Of a stretch of 64,000 nt of DNA, positions 1-8,138 are shown piece by piece. Made by a program: the position numbers and the translations under genes. The notes under the pieces were generated by a model. That model saw nothing but the letters and a program-made list of their open reading frames with translations, was not told the DNA's origin and ran no database searches. The first letter of the stretch is position 1; every line of letters starts with the position of its first letter. The DNA is from DAISIK01 sp036822055. GTDB lineage: Bacteria; Verrucomicrobiota; Verrucomicrobiia; Opitutales; Puniceicoccaceae. The stretch covers positions 5,777 through 69,776 of the forward strand of contig DAISIK010000012.1 of assembly GCA_036822055.1 (NCBI GenBank), in the 5' to 3' direction.

Positions 1-376
1 CGTCTGGATTCTTTAGGTAGCGTCGAGTAAAAGTTGAGTCGATAGCTACTGGACTAGTCGAGCCAATCGGCGCCGCCAAATCGTAAACAGAGTCCAACAA
101 CAGGGAATCTTCGTCTATTTTTTGCCCGTCTACTTCAACAAAACGCTGCCCGATTGGCTTGATGAATCCCACGCTCTGGCTCAAACGACGCATTGCACCG
201 TAAAGGCCCAGACAGGTCGTTGTCTTGCCCTGATTCTGGCGCGTCGCCGCAACAAAGATCCTTTTCGTCGTGCTGTTGCGAGGACCCTCCAGAATCTCCT
301 CTCCCTCTTCTGCATAGGGAGATCTCGAGACCAATCCAAAATCGGTCCCACTCGGCTCTCGTTCTGGAGCACTCAT
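1..376 (-). CDS. AAA_26 / BioD-like P-loop protein, 3' end outside the window
   Basis: The gene starts at ATG 376-374 and runs off the left edge, so only about 125 residues are visible. The reading frame is open throughout. Around residue 45 it carries a canonical P-loop (ATRQNQGKTTT) followed by a segment like the N-terminal half of phosphotransacetylases and dethiobiotin synthetase-like proteins (LGLYGAM, then GFIKPIGQRF, then DEDSLLLDSVY). The start overlaps the stop of the upstream phosphotransacetylase gene by four bases (ATGA), which implies translational coupling. I infer a separately encoded regulatory or NTP-binding partner of that enzyme; in long Pta proteins this domain is fused to the catalytic domain. 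The missing C-terminus may hold a DRTGG domain, which I cannot see. Confidence 0.75.
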   Translation of the reverse strand, partial: MSAPEREPSGTDFGLVSRSPYAEEGEEILEGPRNSTTKRIFVAATRQNQGKTTTCLGLYGAMRRLSQSVGFIKPIGQRFVEVDGQKIDEDSLLLDSVYDLAAPIGSTSPVAIDSTFTRRYLKNPD

Positions 377-1428
377 TCCCCCGAGTCGCCCCCGTCTCCG
401 GCCAAAGGATAGAGAAGGTCTGGATCAATCGCCTGGCAGCAAACCAGGATCGCGGTTCCAAGAATATCGTGAGCACTTGAACCACGGCTGATTTCAGCAG
501 CAGGCATGCTCAAACCCGTCAAAATGGGCCCGTAAGTGCGTACACCCGCAGCGTAGTGGACCATCTTTGCCGCAATGTTACCAGCGTGGAGGTCGGGAAA
601 GACCAGGATATTCGCCCTTCCAGCGACCGTCGACTTGACCTCCTTCAACCGGGCTGTGCCCGGATCAAGGGCCGCATCGACCTGCATTTCGCCATCGAAA
701 TCCGCCTCGATCCCCAATGTCTTGGCCTTCTGAATCGCCAAATCAGTAGCGGCTTTCATTTTCAACACCGTCGGGTTGCGCGATAATCTTGACTTAGTTG
801 TGTAAGAGAGAAACGCCACCCGGGGCCGGTTCGCCGTTAAATGCGCTCGCATGGCAGCTGCGGTGATCGCCATGTCGGCGAGCTGCTCAATCGATGGATC
901 CGGAATCACCGCACAGTCCGTCAAAAACAGCTCCTCACGTCCATCACCGATGTCGTCAAAGTCCACAATCTGCAGCGATGAAACGGTCTTGACGCCCGTC
1001 TGCAAGGGAATGATCTTCAACAAGGGTCTCAGGGCACTGGACGCCGTAGTCGTTGCTCCAGCGACGATCCCCTCAACCCGCCGGTTCCACAACATCAGAG
1101 CCGCATAAAAGTTGGGATCGGCGATGAAGGCCTCCATTTCCCGATCCGACAGTCCCTTGAAACGCCTCAGTCCTGTGAACTGGGTTTTGAATTCTTCGTA
1201 ATCCTCGCTCCGCTTGGGTTCGAGAATCCGGATGTTTTCAAGGTCAATACCGAGCTTGTGCGCATTGCTTTTGATCTCGGCCCTTTCGCCGAGGAGCACC
1301 GGCACCCCTAAACGCTTCGAGGCAAATAGTCGGGCAGCCTGAATTATCCGTGGGTCACTGCCCTCCGGAAATACGATCCGCTTGGGATGCCGCTTCAGCC
1401 GCTCGGTGAGTTTATCAATCAATGCCAT
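373..1428 (-). CDS. Stand-alone phosphate acetyl/butyryltransferase (PTA_PTB domain)
   Basis: A 351-residue protein made only of the phosphotransacetylase catalytic domain, which exchanges acetyl groups between acetyl-CoA and phosphate. Family signatures include RIVFPEGSDPR near the start, VAGATTTASSALRP, CAVIPDPS, FLSYTTK and NILVFPDLHAGN near the end. I chose ATG 1428 because AAGGA lies about ten bases upstream and family members begin close to this point. An ATG at 1497 would add 23 unlikely residues and overlap murJ. The next gene, an AAA_26 protein, overlaps by four bases. A second, full-length Pta lies at 8139-10319 beside ackA, so this copy may serve another acyl substrate or route. 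The PTA_PTB family also contains phosphate butyryltransferases, so substrate specificity is open. Confidence 0.85.
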   Translation of the reverse strand: MALIDKLTERLKRHPKRIVFPEGSDPRIIQAARLFASKRLGVPVLLGERAEIKSNAHKLGIDLENIRILEPKRSEDYEEFKTQFTGLRRFKGLSDREMEAFIADPNFYAALMLWNRRVEGIVAGATTTASSALRPLLKIIPLQTGVKTVSSLQIVDFDDIGDGREELFLTDCAVIPDPSIEQLADMAITAAAMRAHLTANRPRVAFLSYTTKSRLSRNPTVLKMKAATDLAIQKAKTLGIEADFDGEMQVDAALDPGTARLKEVKSTVAGRANILVFPDLHAGNIAAKMVHYAAGVRTYGPILTGLSMPAAEISRGSSAHDILGTAILVCCQAIDPDLLYPLAGDGGDSGE

Positions 1429-1491
1429 TAGAAAATCCTTATTTATTCGCTCGAACGACTCATACCATAGCGCACCATAGATCCTAAAGTC

Positions 1492-3084
1492 ATGCACAAA
1501 AACTGGATCAACATTGTTACGGTTTCCGGACTCACCTTCCTATCCCGGATTCTTGGACTGGCCCGTGACGGTCTACTCTATGCGATCCTTGGCTCCTCAA
1601 AGGTCCACGCCGCTTTCATCATAGCTTTCACTCTGCCCAACCTCTTCCGCCGCCTTCTCGGCGAGGGCGCCCTCTCCTCCGCAGCTATGCCCGTGCTCGC
1701 CCAGGCTCAAAATTCGGGAGGGTTTGACTCGATGGGTTCACTTCTCTCGAAGCTCTGCCTTAGGCTGGCCGTCGCCCTCTTGGTCATTTTTTTGGTTGGA
1801 GAGCTAGTCTTTTTCCTCGGCCTCCTCCTCACCCCTCCGGATCACCGCCTCCACCTCGCTTTTGCTTACAGCACCGTTGTCTTCGCCTACATCCTTCCCG
1901 TCTGCCTCGCCGCCCTTCTCACAGCAGGTCTCAATCTGCTCGGGGCATTTGCCGTACCCGCCTTCACTCCGGTCCTGCTAAATCTCGCCATCATTCTAGG
2001 GGCCTTTATCTCAATCCTTTGGCTCCCGTCCAATCCAGCAGGCGAGGTCTCCCAAACCGCCGGTTGGATTCTCTGTGGCTCCGTCCTCATCGGTGGCTTA
2101 CTTCAACTTGGAGCGACCTTTTTTGACATTTGGCGGCGAGGTTGGAGGTTTCGTTTTGACTTCAACAAAGACTCCTACACGGAAAAGGTTTGGAATCTAT
2201 TCGTTCCCGGTTTCTGGGGCGCAGCCGTCGCCCAGATTAATCTTCTGGTCGGCAGAATGCTTGGCTTTGCCATCGGTAGCGCCACGGTTACGTATCTCTA
2301 TCTCGCCACTCGACTGATAGAACTTCCCCTCGGTCTCTATGCCATAGCCATCACCACGGTTTACTTCCCGGCCCTTAGCCGGTCGGCGGCCTCCAACGAT
2401 CTACTCGGAGTGCGTCGCTCCTTTAATCAAGGACTTGGCCGTATCCTACTCATCACTTTGCCAGCTGCCGCAGGACTCGCCGCCTTATCCACCCCGATCC
2501 TCACCACTCTATTTCAACACGGAATTTTCTCTCCGGACGATGTTCTGGTCACCGCTGAGCTTTTATCCATTTACGCCCTCGCTCTACCGGCCTACGCCGT
2601 CGCAACCTTCACCATCAAAGGCCTCCATGCTGTCTCGAACATGAGGGCTCCCCTGAAGATCGCAACTTGGAACTTTTTTGTCCACCTCGCCTTCTGTCTA
2701 TTTTTGATTGGGCCTCTTGGTGCCCACGGTCTCGCTGCCGCCAGTGCGATTGCTTCAACTATCCAGGCTATACTCCTCCTCAGGGCCCTCCACCGATCGC
2801 TCAAACTGCCAGGAGAGCAGCAAACTATCCCGCTCTTCCCCCTTTCGAAGACCCTGGTTTTTACGGGAACTTCCCTAATCCTTTTCCTTGCCCTGCGACT
2901 TTTTGCCCTTCCAAGTCTCCAGCCTGCGAGCCCTTTTCATTCGTTCGCCGATCGTTTGCAACTCGCCTTTGACTTGTTCTTTTTTATCGGCTTGGGAGCC
3001 CTCTCCTATTTTGCAATCATCCTCCCTTACATCTTTGCTCTAAGGACAAAAAAAAGCCGTTCCCTCGAGAACGGCTCTGCTTGA
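1492..3084 (+). CDS. murJ: Lipid II flippase MurJ (MviN family)
   Basis: A 530-residue polytopic inner-membrane protein of the MOP superfamily that moves lipid II across the membrane for peptidoglycan synthesis. The N-terminus shows the family pattern (SRILGLARD near residue 20, then ALPNLFRRL-like and GEGALSSA). About fourteen hydrophobic segments follow, which is the expected number. The start is 63 bases from the divergent phosphotransacetylase start. The last coding bases overlap a rho-independent terminator that works for the convergent gene at 3108-3479. Length and domain content are normal. Confidence 0.93.
   Translation: MHKNWINIVTVSGLTFLSRILGLARDGLLYAILGSSKVHAAFIIAFTLPNLFRRLLGEGALSSAAMPVLAQAQNSGGFDSMGSLLSKLCLRLAVALLVIFLVGELVFFLGLLLTPPDHRLHLAFAYSTVVFAYILPVCLAALLTAGLNLLGAFAVPAFTPVLLNLAIILGAFISILWLPSNPAGEVSQTAGWILCGSVLIGGLLQLGATFFDIWRRGWRFRFDFNKDSYTEKVWNLFVPGFWGAAVAQINLLVGRMLGFAIGSATVTYLYLATRLIELPLGLYAIAITTVYFPALSRSAASNDLLGVRRSFNQGLGRILLITLPAAAGLAALSTPILTTLFQHGIFSPDDVLVTAELLSIYALALPAYAVATFTIKGLHAVSNMRAPLKIATWNFFVHLAFCLFLIGPLGAHGLAAASAIASTIQAILLLRALHRSLKLPGEQQTIPLFPLSKTLVFTGTSLILFLALRLFALPSLQPASPFHSFADRLQLAFDLFFFIGLGALSYFAIILPYIFALRTKKSRSLENGSA
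3047..3076 (-). terminator. Rho-independent terminator for the 3108-3479 gene, inside the 3' end of murJ
   Basis: A perfect 8-bp stem (AGCCGTTC and GAACGGCT) with a 6-base loop is followed, in the minus-strand direction, by eight T residues. The position is 31 bases past the stop of the minus-strand gene. The structure is embedded in the last codons of murJ on the other strand, so those codons serve both purposes. Confidence 0.85.
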
Positions 3085-3107
3085 GATCTGTGGAAGGAGC
3101 TTCCTGA

Positions 3108-3479
3108 TCAGAGGTGATCGTACCTGCCCCGGCCGATGTTAAGGACGGTCTGGTAGCTTACTTCGAACTGCTCGGCCACATCCCGGCGACGTTCGCCCTG
3201 GCTGAGTGCCGCCTTGACACCATCGCGAATCGCCGGTGTGATTGTAGTTCTTGAGCGGCGAGAACCATTTCTCTCTGCCTGAGTCACCTTCACCCCAAAC
3301 AATTCGACAAGCTTGTCGGCGAGGCGCTGAGGACTTCCGAAGCCACCTTGTTCAATCATCGACTGGATGCCCCGCCTTTCATTCTCCTGCTCTTCAACAG
3401 TTTTGAGGAGCTCGGCTTTGAGCTGATCAAGCTTCTGCTTTTCCTTTTCGATCTTTTCGATTTCTTTTTCAATACTCAT
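3108..3479 (-). CDS. Small coiled-coil protein with C-terminal helix-turn-helix
   Basis: A 123-residue protein. Residues 1-45 are a highly charged heptad-rich coiled coil (K/E-rich). Residues 50-65 (SPQRLADKLVELFGV) look like a short linker helix. Residues 70-77 are basic (RNGSRRSR). Residues 80-120 resemble a Hin/resolvase-type HTH (AIRDGVKAAL, then RRDVAEQFEVSYQTVLNI). The layout, an oligomerising coiled coil followed by a DNA-binding domain, recalls H-NS-like nucleoid proteins in architecture only. I do not recognise the family. It is a monocistronic gene with its own strong terminator and a 57-bp AT-rich gap shared with recJ. DNA binding is inferred. Confidence 0.7.
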   Translation of the reverse strand: MSIEKEIEKIEKEKQKLDQLKAELLKTVEEQENERRGIQSMIEQGGFGSPQRLADKLVELFGVKVTQAERNGSRRSRTTITPAIRDGVKAALSQGERRRDVAEQFEVSYQTVLNIGRGRYDHL

Positions 3480-3536
3480 ACAGAACTTCGTAAATTGTAC
3501 ATCACGTGTTTTATTTCAAGAAGATTTTTTAATTAA

Positions 3537-5252
3537 ATGATTTGGCAGTTTCCTACCTTACCCCTACCAGCCTCTTCCCCAGGGGACTCAAAACTCTTCT
3601 ACGAATCCCTTTTAGCCCATATCCTTGAGCCCCTGGGGCTAAATTCGGAGATGGACAAAGCTGCTTTTCTCGACCCCAATCTAAACAACCTGATGCCGGC
3701 TTCCTCGATCCCTGGCATCCCCTTATTCGCCAACTACCTCGTTCAGCAAGGTTCATCATTTCTCGTCTACGGGGATTATGATGTCGACGGAATCACCGCC
3801 TCCTGCCAGCTCTCCATCCTGCTCCAAACCCTCGGGAAAACTTGTCGTGTTTTCATTCCAAACCGGTTCCGTCACGGCTATGGCATCACCCACCAAGGTC
3901 TCAAGGAGGCAATTGCCGGTGATCCTTTCGACACCTTCGTAGCCCTCGACTGTGGGACAAATTCTATAGCGGTTCTCAATGAGCTTCTCCCCCCAACGTT
4001 GGAAACATTTATTGTAGATCATCACCAGCCGGAAGGGGGTCAGCTTTCGGATTTAGCTCCCCATCAACACTTGATCAATCCGCACGCAATGGAGAGCCCG
4101 GAACAAGCAAAAGGTTTTTGCACAGCCGGTCTCGTTTTTAAAATCACCCAGGCAGTCAAACGAGTCCTCAAGCGAAGGGACGATGCGCGGCAAGCTCAAC
4201 TCAACCTGGGCCACTTTCTTCAATTTGCCACCCTCGGTACAGTTGCCGATCTTGTTCCCCTCCAACATGAAAACCGGATCCTTGTCTCGACCGGATTACA
4301 ACGTCTTGCTCGTACCGATATTCAAGGACTACGCGCCCTCATCAAGGTATCCGGCCTCGATCCATCCCGTGGTCTGGATGCCGAGGATCTTGCCTTCCGC
4401 CTTGCTCCCCGGCTCAACGCTGGAGGGAGGCTCGGCGATGCCACAGTGCCCCTAGAACTACTGTTAACCCCATCAGAACAGCAGTCCTTGGAACTTGCGG
4501 ATGCCCTCAATGAGTTGAATCAACAACGCCAGCAAATCGAGCAACGCTGTAGCGCTGAAGCTGAAGCCATCCTTATCTCCCAGATAGCTTCTGGAGATTG
4601 CGGGCTGATCGCTCATCAAGACGATTGGCACCACGGTATTGTAGGAATTGTGGCCGGGCGTTTCACCAACCGCTTCCACCGCCCTTGCTTGATCCTGGGC
4701 AGGGACGGGGACGTCTTCAAAGGTTCCGGGCGTTCTCCCGACGGCGTTAATCTGGTACAAATTCTGCAATCGTGCGAGGAACAGCCTGCTCGATGGGGAG
4801 GACACCCGGCAGCCATTGGGATGACAGTCGAATCTGACCGGATCGACGCTTTCTCGGAGAGTTTCAAAGCCGCTTCTCGGTGCGTACTCGGAGGGAGCCC
4901 ACCCGAGCCATCCCTCGCCATTTCCAGTTGGGTCGCTCCGCCTCAACTCGATTTCGGCCTTCTTGATTTTCTCGAAAAACTCAAACCCTACGGCAAGGGG
5001 AACCCGGAGCCCGTCTTCGCCATCGCCCTTGAAGACGGGCTTCGAAACGTCAGGCCTTTCGGAAAAAATCACCTCCGCGCTTCTATCCCGGAAATTGCCC
5101 ATCAGGAGCACTCTCTGGTCGCTTGGAATGGGGCCCCCAATCCTCCCCCAGAGCGTTGTCCGATCGTATGCGCAGTGCGTCTCAAAAAAAACTTTTGGTC
5201 AAACCGGGAAGAAATCCGGGTCGAGCTCATCGATTGGCGACTTCCTGCCTGA
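3537..5252 (+). CDS. recJ: Single-stranded-DNA exonuclease RecJ
   Basis: A 571-residue 5'-3' single-strand exonuclease of the DHH phosphoesterase family, acting in recombination and mismatch repair. Visible motifs are YGDYDVDGITASC near residue 80 (motif I), VALDCG near 140 (motif II), IVDHHQPEG near 160 (DHH motif III) and GTVADLVPL near 235. The DHHA1-like part follows (HHGIVGIVAGR; GSGRSPDG; WGGHPAAIGM), with an OB-fold region at the C-terminus. Length matches the family. The ATG at 3537 has a weak ribosome site in an AT-rich leader shared with the divergent HTH gene. Confidence 0.93.
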   Translation: MIWQFPTLPLPASSPGDSKLFYESLLAHILEPLGLNSEMDKAAFLDPNLNNLMPASSIPGIPLFANYLVQQGSSFLVYGDYDVDGITASCQLSILLQTLGKTCRVFIPNRFRHGYGITHQGLKEAIAGDPFDTFVALDCGTNSIAVLNELLPPTLETFIVDHHQPEGGQLSDLAPHQHLINPHAMESPEQAKGFCTAGLVFKITQAVKRVLKRRDDARQAQLNLGHFLQFATLGTVADLVPLQHENRILVSTGLQRLARTDIQGLRALIKVSGLDPSRGLDAEDLAFRLAPRLNAGGRLGDATVPLELLLTPSEQQSLELADALNELNQQRQQIEQRCSAEAEAILISQIASGDCGLIAHQDDWHHGIVGIVAGRFTNRFHRPCLILGRDGDVFKGSGRSPDGVNLVQILQSCEEQPARWGGHPAAIGMTVESDRIDAFSESFKAASRCVLGGSPPEPSLAISSWVAPPQLDFGLLDFLEKLKPYGKGNPEPVFAIALEDGLRNVRPFGKNHLRASIPEIAHQEHSLVAWNGAPNPPPERCPIVCAVRLKKNFWSNREEIRVELIDWRLPA

Positions 5253-5360
5253 AGAACCGTCCCAATTTGGCTGAAGCTGCATTTGCCCCCCTCATCGTCC
5301 CATTTTCTCACGCCCGATAGATGGTTGCCTCCTCATTTCAAGCCGACTAACTCTCTTCTA

Positions 5361-6251
5361 GTGGATCACCGAGAACCCAATGTTATTTGCTTCGGAGAAA
5401 CCCTCTGGGACTGTCTCCCCCACGGCCTCTTCGTCGGCGGCGCCCCCTATAACGTCGCGCACCATCTCGTCCGCTTCAAGGTACCCACCGCCCTTGCTAC
5501 GACACTTGGTCGGGATCTTCTCGGCGAACTGGCTCGTGAACGAATTCATGCCTCCGGCGTTCAACTCGAACTCGTCCGGGAGCACCCCACCTGGCCAACC
5601 GGGTACGTACTGGTCCGGCTTTCCGAAAAGGGGGATGCGAGCTATGATTTTCCTCAACCAGTCGCCTGGGATCAGATCTCCCTCGACAGATCAGGAGTCG
5701 ACGCTTTCCAGTCAGCCTCCGCCGTCGTCTACGGTACCCTCTCTCAACGACAACCGCAAAATCAGGAAACCCTCCGGCAAATCCTTCCCAAAACTCAAGG
5801 GCTGAGAGTTTTTGACCTCAACCTGCGTCCCACCTTTCAAAACCGCCCGTTCGCCCTTGATATCATGGCCCTGTCCGATGTCCTGAAAGTCAACGAAGAT
5901 GAGGTTGCCTGGCTTACTTCAGAGGCCTTTGACTTCGAGCAACCTAAGACCTCGATGGCCGCCATCCGCAAGCTCGCCCCAACCCTGCAAATCCTCATTA
6001 CCCTTGGGTCCCGGGGAGCTTTTTACTCCCCGGACGCGGATACCCTCCACTACGCCCCGGCGCCGCAAATTGAGGTTCGCGATACCATCGGAGCCGGAGA
6101 TGCCTTTACAGCCTCTTTCGTGGCCGGAATGCTCGGAGAGCTTCGCCACGATCCGGCAGCCCTGCTCAAGCGCTCGACTCACCTTGGCTCGCAAGTCGCC
6201 ACGATGAATGGAGCTCAGCCCTTCTATGATCCAGCCGACCTTTCTCTCTAA
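5361..6251 (+). CDS. PfkB-family sugar kinase (fructokinase-like)
   Basis: A ribokinase-fold ATP-dependent kinase. The N-terminal ICFGETLWDCLP and GGAPYNVAHHL and the C-terminal catalytic motif DTIGAGDAFTASFVAGML identify the PfkB family, and the fructokinase branch is the best guess. The frame opens at TTG 5283, but family members begin just before ICFGE. I therefore placed the start at GTG 5361, giving 296 residues; no clear ribosome site separates the two options. It lies between recJ and a DUF3127 gene on the same strand. Fructose as substrate is inference. Confidence 0.82.
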   Translation: MDHREPNVICFGETLWDCLPHGLFVGGAPYNVAHHLVRFKVPTALATTLGRDLLGELARERIHASGVQLELVREHPTWPTGYVLVRLSEKGDASYDFPQPVAWDQISLDRSGVDAFQSASAVVYGTLSQRQPQNQETLRQILPKTQGLRVFDLNLRPTFQNRPFALDIMALSDVLKVNEDEVAWLTSEAFDFEQPKTSMAAIRKLAPTLQILITLGSRGAFYSPDADTLHYAPAPQIEVRDTIGAGDAFTASFVAGMLGELRHDPAALLKRSTHLGSQVATMNGAQPFYDPADLSL

Positions 6252-6304
6252 ACGGCAGGCACCCTTTTATTGACCTCGAGGCACTCAAACCGCAAGGTCG
6301 GGTC

Positions 6305-6679
6305 ATGTTTCAGCTCTCTGGAAAGATAAAAGAAATCTTCGAGGAACAAACCTTCTCGAGCGGATTTAACAAGCGGGAATTCGTCATCACCACAGACGAG
6401 GATAAGTACCCCCAGGACATCAGCTTCGAGTGCCTCAAGGATAAAGTGTCCCTCATCGAAAATTTATCGAAGGGCCAAGAGGTCACCGTCTCCTTCGACA
6501 TCCGCGGACGCGAATGGAACGGGCGCTACTTCGTCAATTTAAACGCCTGGAAAATCGAATCCAAAGGCGAGGGCGGAGGCGAGGCTGACGCACCGATCCC
6601 ATCGACCAATCGACCTCCCCTCAAGCGCTCCGCTACTCCTCAGTCTGGCGAGATCGACGACGACGAGGTCCCCTTTTGA
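6305..6679 (+). CDS. DUF3127 protein with an SSB-like acidic tail
   Basis: A 124-residue protein. Residues 1-85 match the DUF3127 type (starts FQLSGKIKEIF, then FSSGFNKREFVI, SFECLKDK, and GREWNGRYFVNLNAWKIE), a predicted OB-fold. A low-complexity linker follows (about 88-115), and the protein ends in GEIDDDEVPF. That ending closely resembles the conserved C-terminal peptide of single-stranded-DNA-binding proteins (DDD-I-P-F type), which recruits repair and replication partners. Single-strand nucleic-acid binding and partner docking are inferred from this architecture. It stands alone, 53 bases after the sugar kinase and convergent with the MFS gene. Confidence 0.8.
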   Translation: MFQLSGKIKEIFEEQTFSSGFNKREFVITTDEDKYPQDISFECLKDKVSLIENLSKGQEVTVSFDIRGREWNGRYFVNLNAWKIESKGEGGGEADAPIPSTNRPPLKRSATPQSGEIDDDEVPF

Positions 6680-6706
6680 CCCGTCTCCCCACCTGACCCG
6701 ATCGCC

Positions 6707-8122
6707 TTACTTTTCGACAGTCGCGCCCCGCGAATCGGTCCCCTCCATCGCCCTCGCGAGGGTGCGTTGGGGGTTATCCACTCGAAAAGAAAAGGCCAGC
6801 AATAAACCGCTCAAACCGGCGACCGCTCCAATCCCCGCCCGGTAGCTTCCCGTCCAATCCAGGGACAGGCTAAAAGCAAAAGGAGCCACCGCGCTCCCGT
6901 AGACGAGGCCCGCCATACTCACCCCGGTAATCGCTCCCAGAGCCTTTCGTCCAAAATACCGGGGATAAAGGGTGCCACTCACCGTGATGAAGGTGCCCCC
7001 GGTAATACCCGAACCCAGCACAAAAAGCGGCAACCAGATCGACGATGGTGCCACCATCAGACCCATCGATGCCGTCAGCATTCCCGCACAGAAGAGGACC
7101 ACCATCCATTTGATTCGAAAGCGATCAATCAGCCAGCCGCTAGCCACCGTAAAGACACTGGCCACCAAGGCCGAGGGCACCAGCGCCGCCAGGAGAGCCT
7201 CCTTGCGAACCTGTAAATCCTCTGCCACCGAAAGGATGTGGAAGGTAAAGGCGGTGGAAAAGAAGGCCTGCAAAGTCATCGCCAGAGACACCACCCAGAA
7301 AGCCCGATTCCGCAGCACCTCCGGAAGGGTAAACTCATGCACCATCAACAAGTCCCGGTTCGGCTTGCGCCCAGATTTGCGACCGTCTCCACCGTCCATT
7401 TGCAGGCCGCATTCCTCGGGATTGTCACGGAAAAATGCCCACGCCAGCGGCACGAAAATCAAAACCACCATCGCGGCCATCATTTGCCATAAGCGCTCCC
7501 AGCCGATCTCCCGGATCAACTGCTCAAAAACCCAGGGGCTCAAAGAGAAAACAATGCTCACCGCCAACCCATTGATCGCCGTCGCCGTTCCTCGACGCCG
7601 GTTGAACCACTTTCCGATCATGTTCCGCGAGGCCAGTGTCAACCATCCCTGGCCGTACAGCCGGAGGAGGAAAAAACCTCCCGAAACCCAGACCATCATC
7701 CCCAACCAACAGATCCCCTCCAGACCGCCCCCCGGTTCTCCCAGATGACTCCCGATCCAACCGGAAAAACTCAGCAAGACTAGAGCCGCAGCCATCCCGC
7801 AACCCGCCAGCATGGCCATCCTGCGCGAACCGATCCGGTCCAGCTTCCTCCCGGAATAGGGAATTAACAATCCGCTAAGCACCGTGCCAATGAGATAGGT
7901 CATGCTCAGTTGGGTTCTCGTCAATCCCGTGTCCTCGATCAATCGATCCGTGAAGACACTCACCCCAATCGTTTGCCCTGGCAAACTGCCCAGCACCCCG
8001 ACCGTGCCGACCAGAACAACGATCCACCCGTAAAAAATCCGACAGCCCGCTGGATTGATCGGGAAGTCAGCATCCCAAACCTTCTGCCGAAAAGCCCTGG
8101 CGAGCCTCAATCCCGCTCCCAT
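6707..8122 (-). CDS. MFS transporter (monocarboxylate/OFA-like)
   Basis: A 471-residue major-facilitator protein with twelve predicted membrane segments. The start of helix 1 (FYGWIVVLVGTVGVLGS), the loop motif YSGRKLDRIGSRRM and the glycine-rich helix 11 region resemble the oxalate/formate and monocarboxylate porter branch. The gene lies 16 bases after pta on the same strand, and so probably belongs to the ackA-pta-MFS operon. Acetate or another short carboxylate as substrate is inferred from that context only. The first 28 residues before the first helix are not typical, so the true start may be slightly internal. Confidence 0.8.
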   Translation of the reverse strand: MGAGLRLARAFRQKVWDADFPINPAGCRIFYGWIVVLVGTVGVLGSLPGQTIGVSVFTDRLIEDTGLTRTQLSMTYLIGTVLSGLLIPYSGRKLDRIGSRRMAMLAGCGMAAALVLLSFSGWIGSHLGEPGGGLEGICWLGMMVWVSGGFFLLRLYGQGWLTLASRNMIGKWFNRRRGTATAINGLAVSIVFSLSPWVFEQLIREIGWERLWQMMAAMVVLIFVPLAWAFFRDNPEECGLQMDGGDGRKSGRKPNRDLLMVHEFTLPEVLRNRAFWVVSLAMTLQAFFSTAFTFHILSVAEDLQVRKEALLAALVPSALVASVFTVASGWLIDRFRIKWMVVLFCAGMLTASMGLMVAPSSIWLPLFVLGSGITGGTFITVSGTLYPRYFGRKALGAITGVSMAGLVYGSAVAPFAFSLSLDWTGSYRAGIGAVAGLSGLLLAFSFRVDNPQRTLARAMEGTDSRGATVEK

Positions 8123-8138
8123 CTGGAAAATTTAGCTG

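Noticed and set aside
135..485. 116-codon minus frame at the left edge
   Set aside because: Overlaps the in-frame AAA_26 gene that carries a P-loop and couples to the upstream stop.
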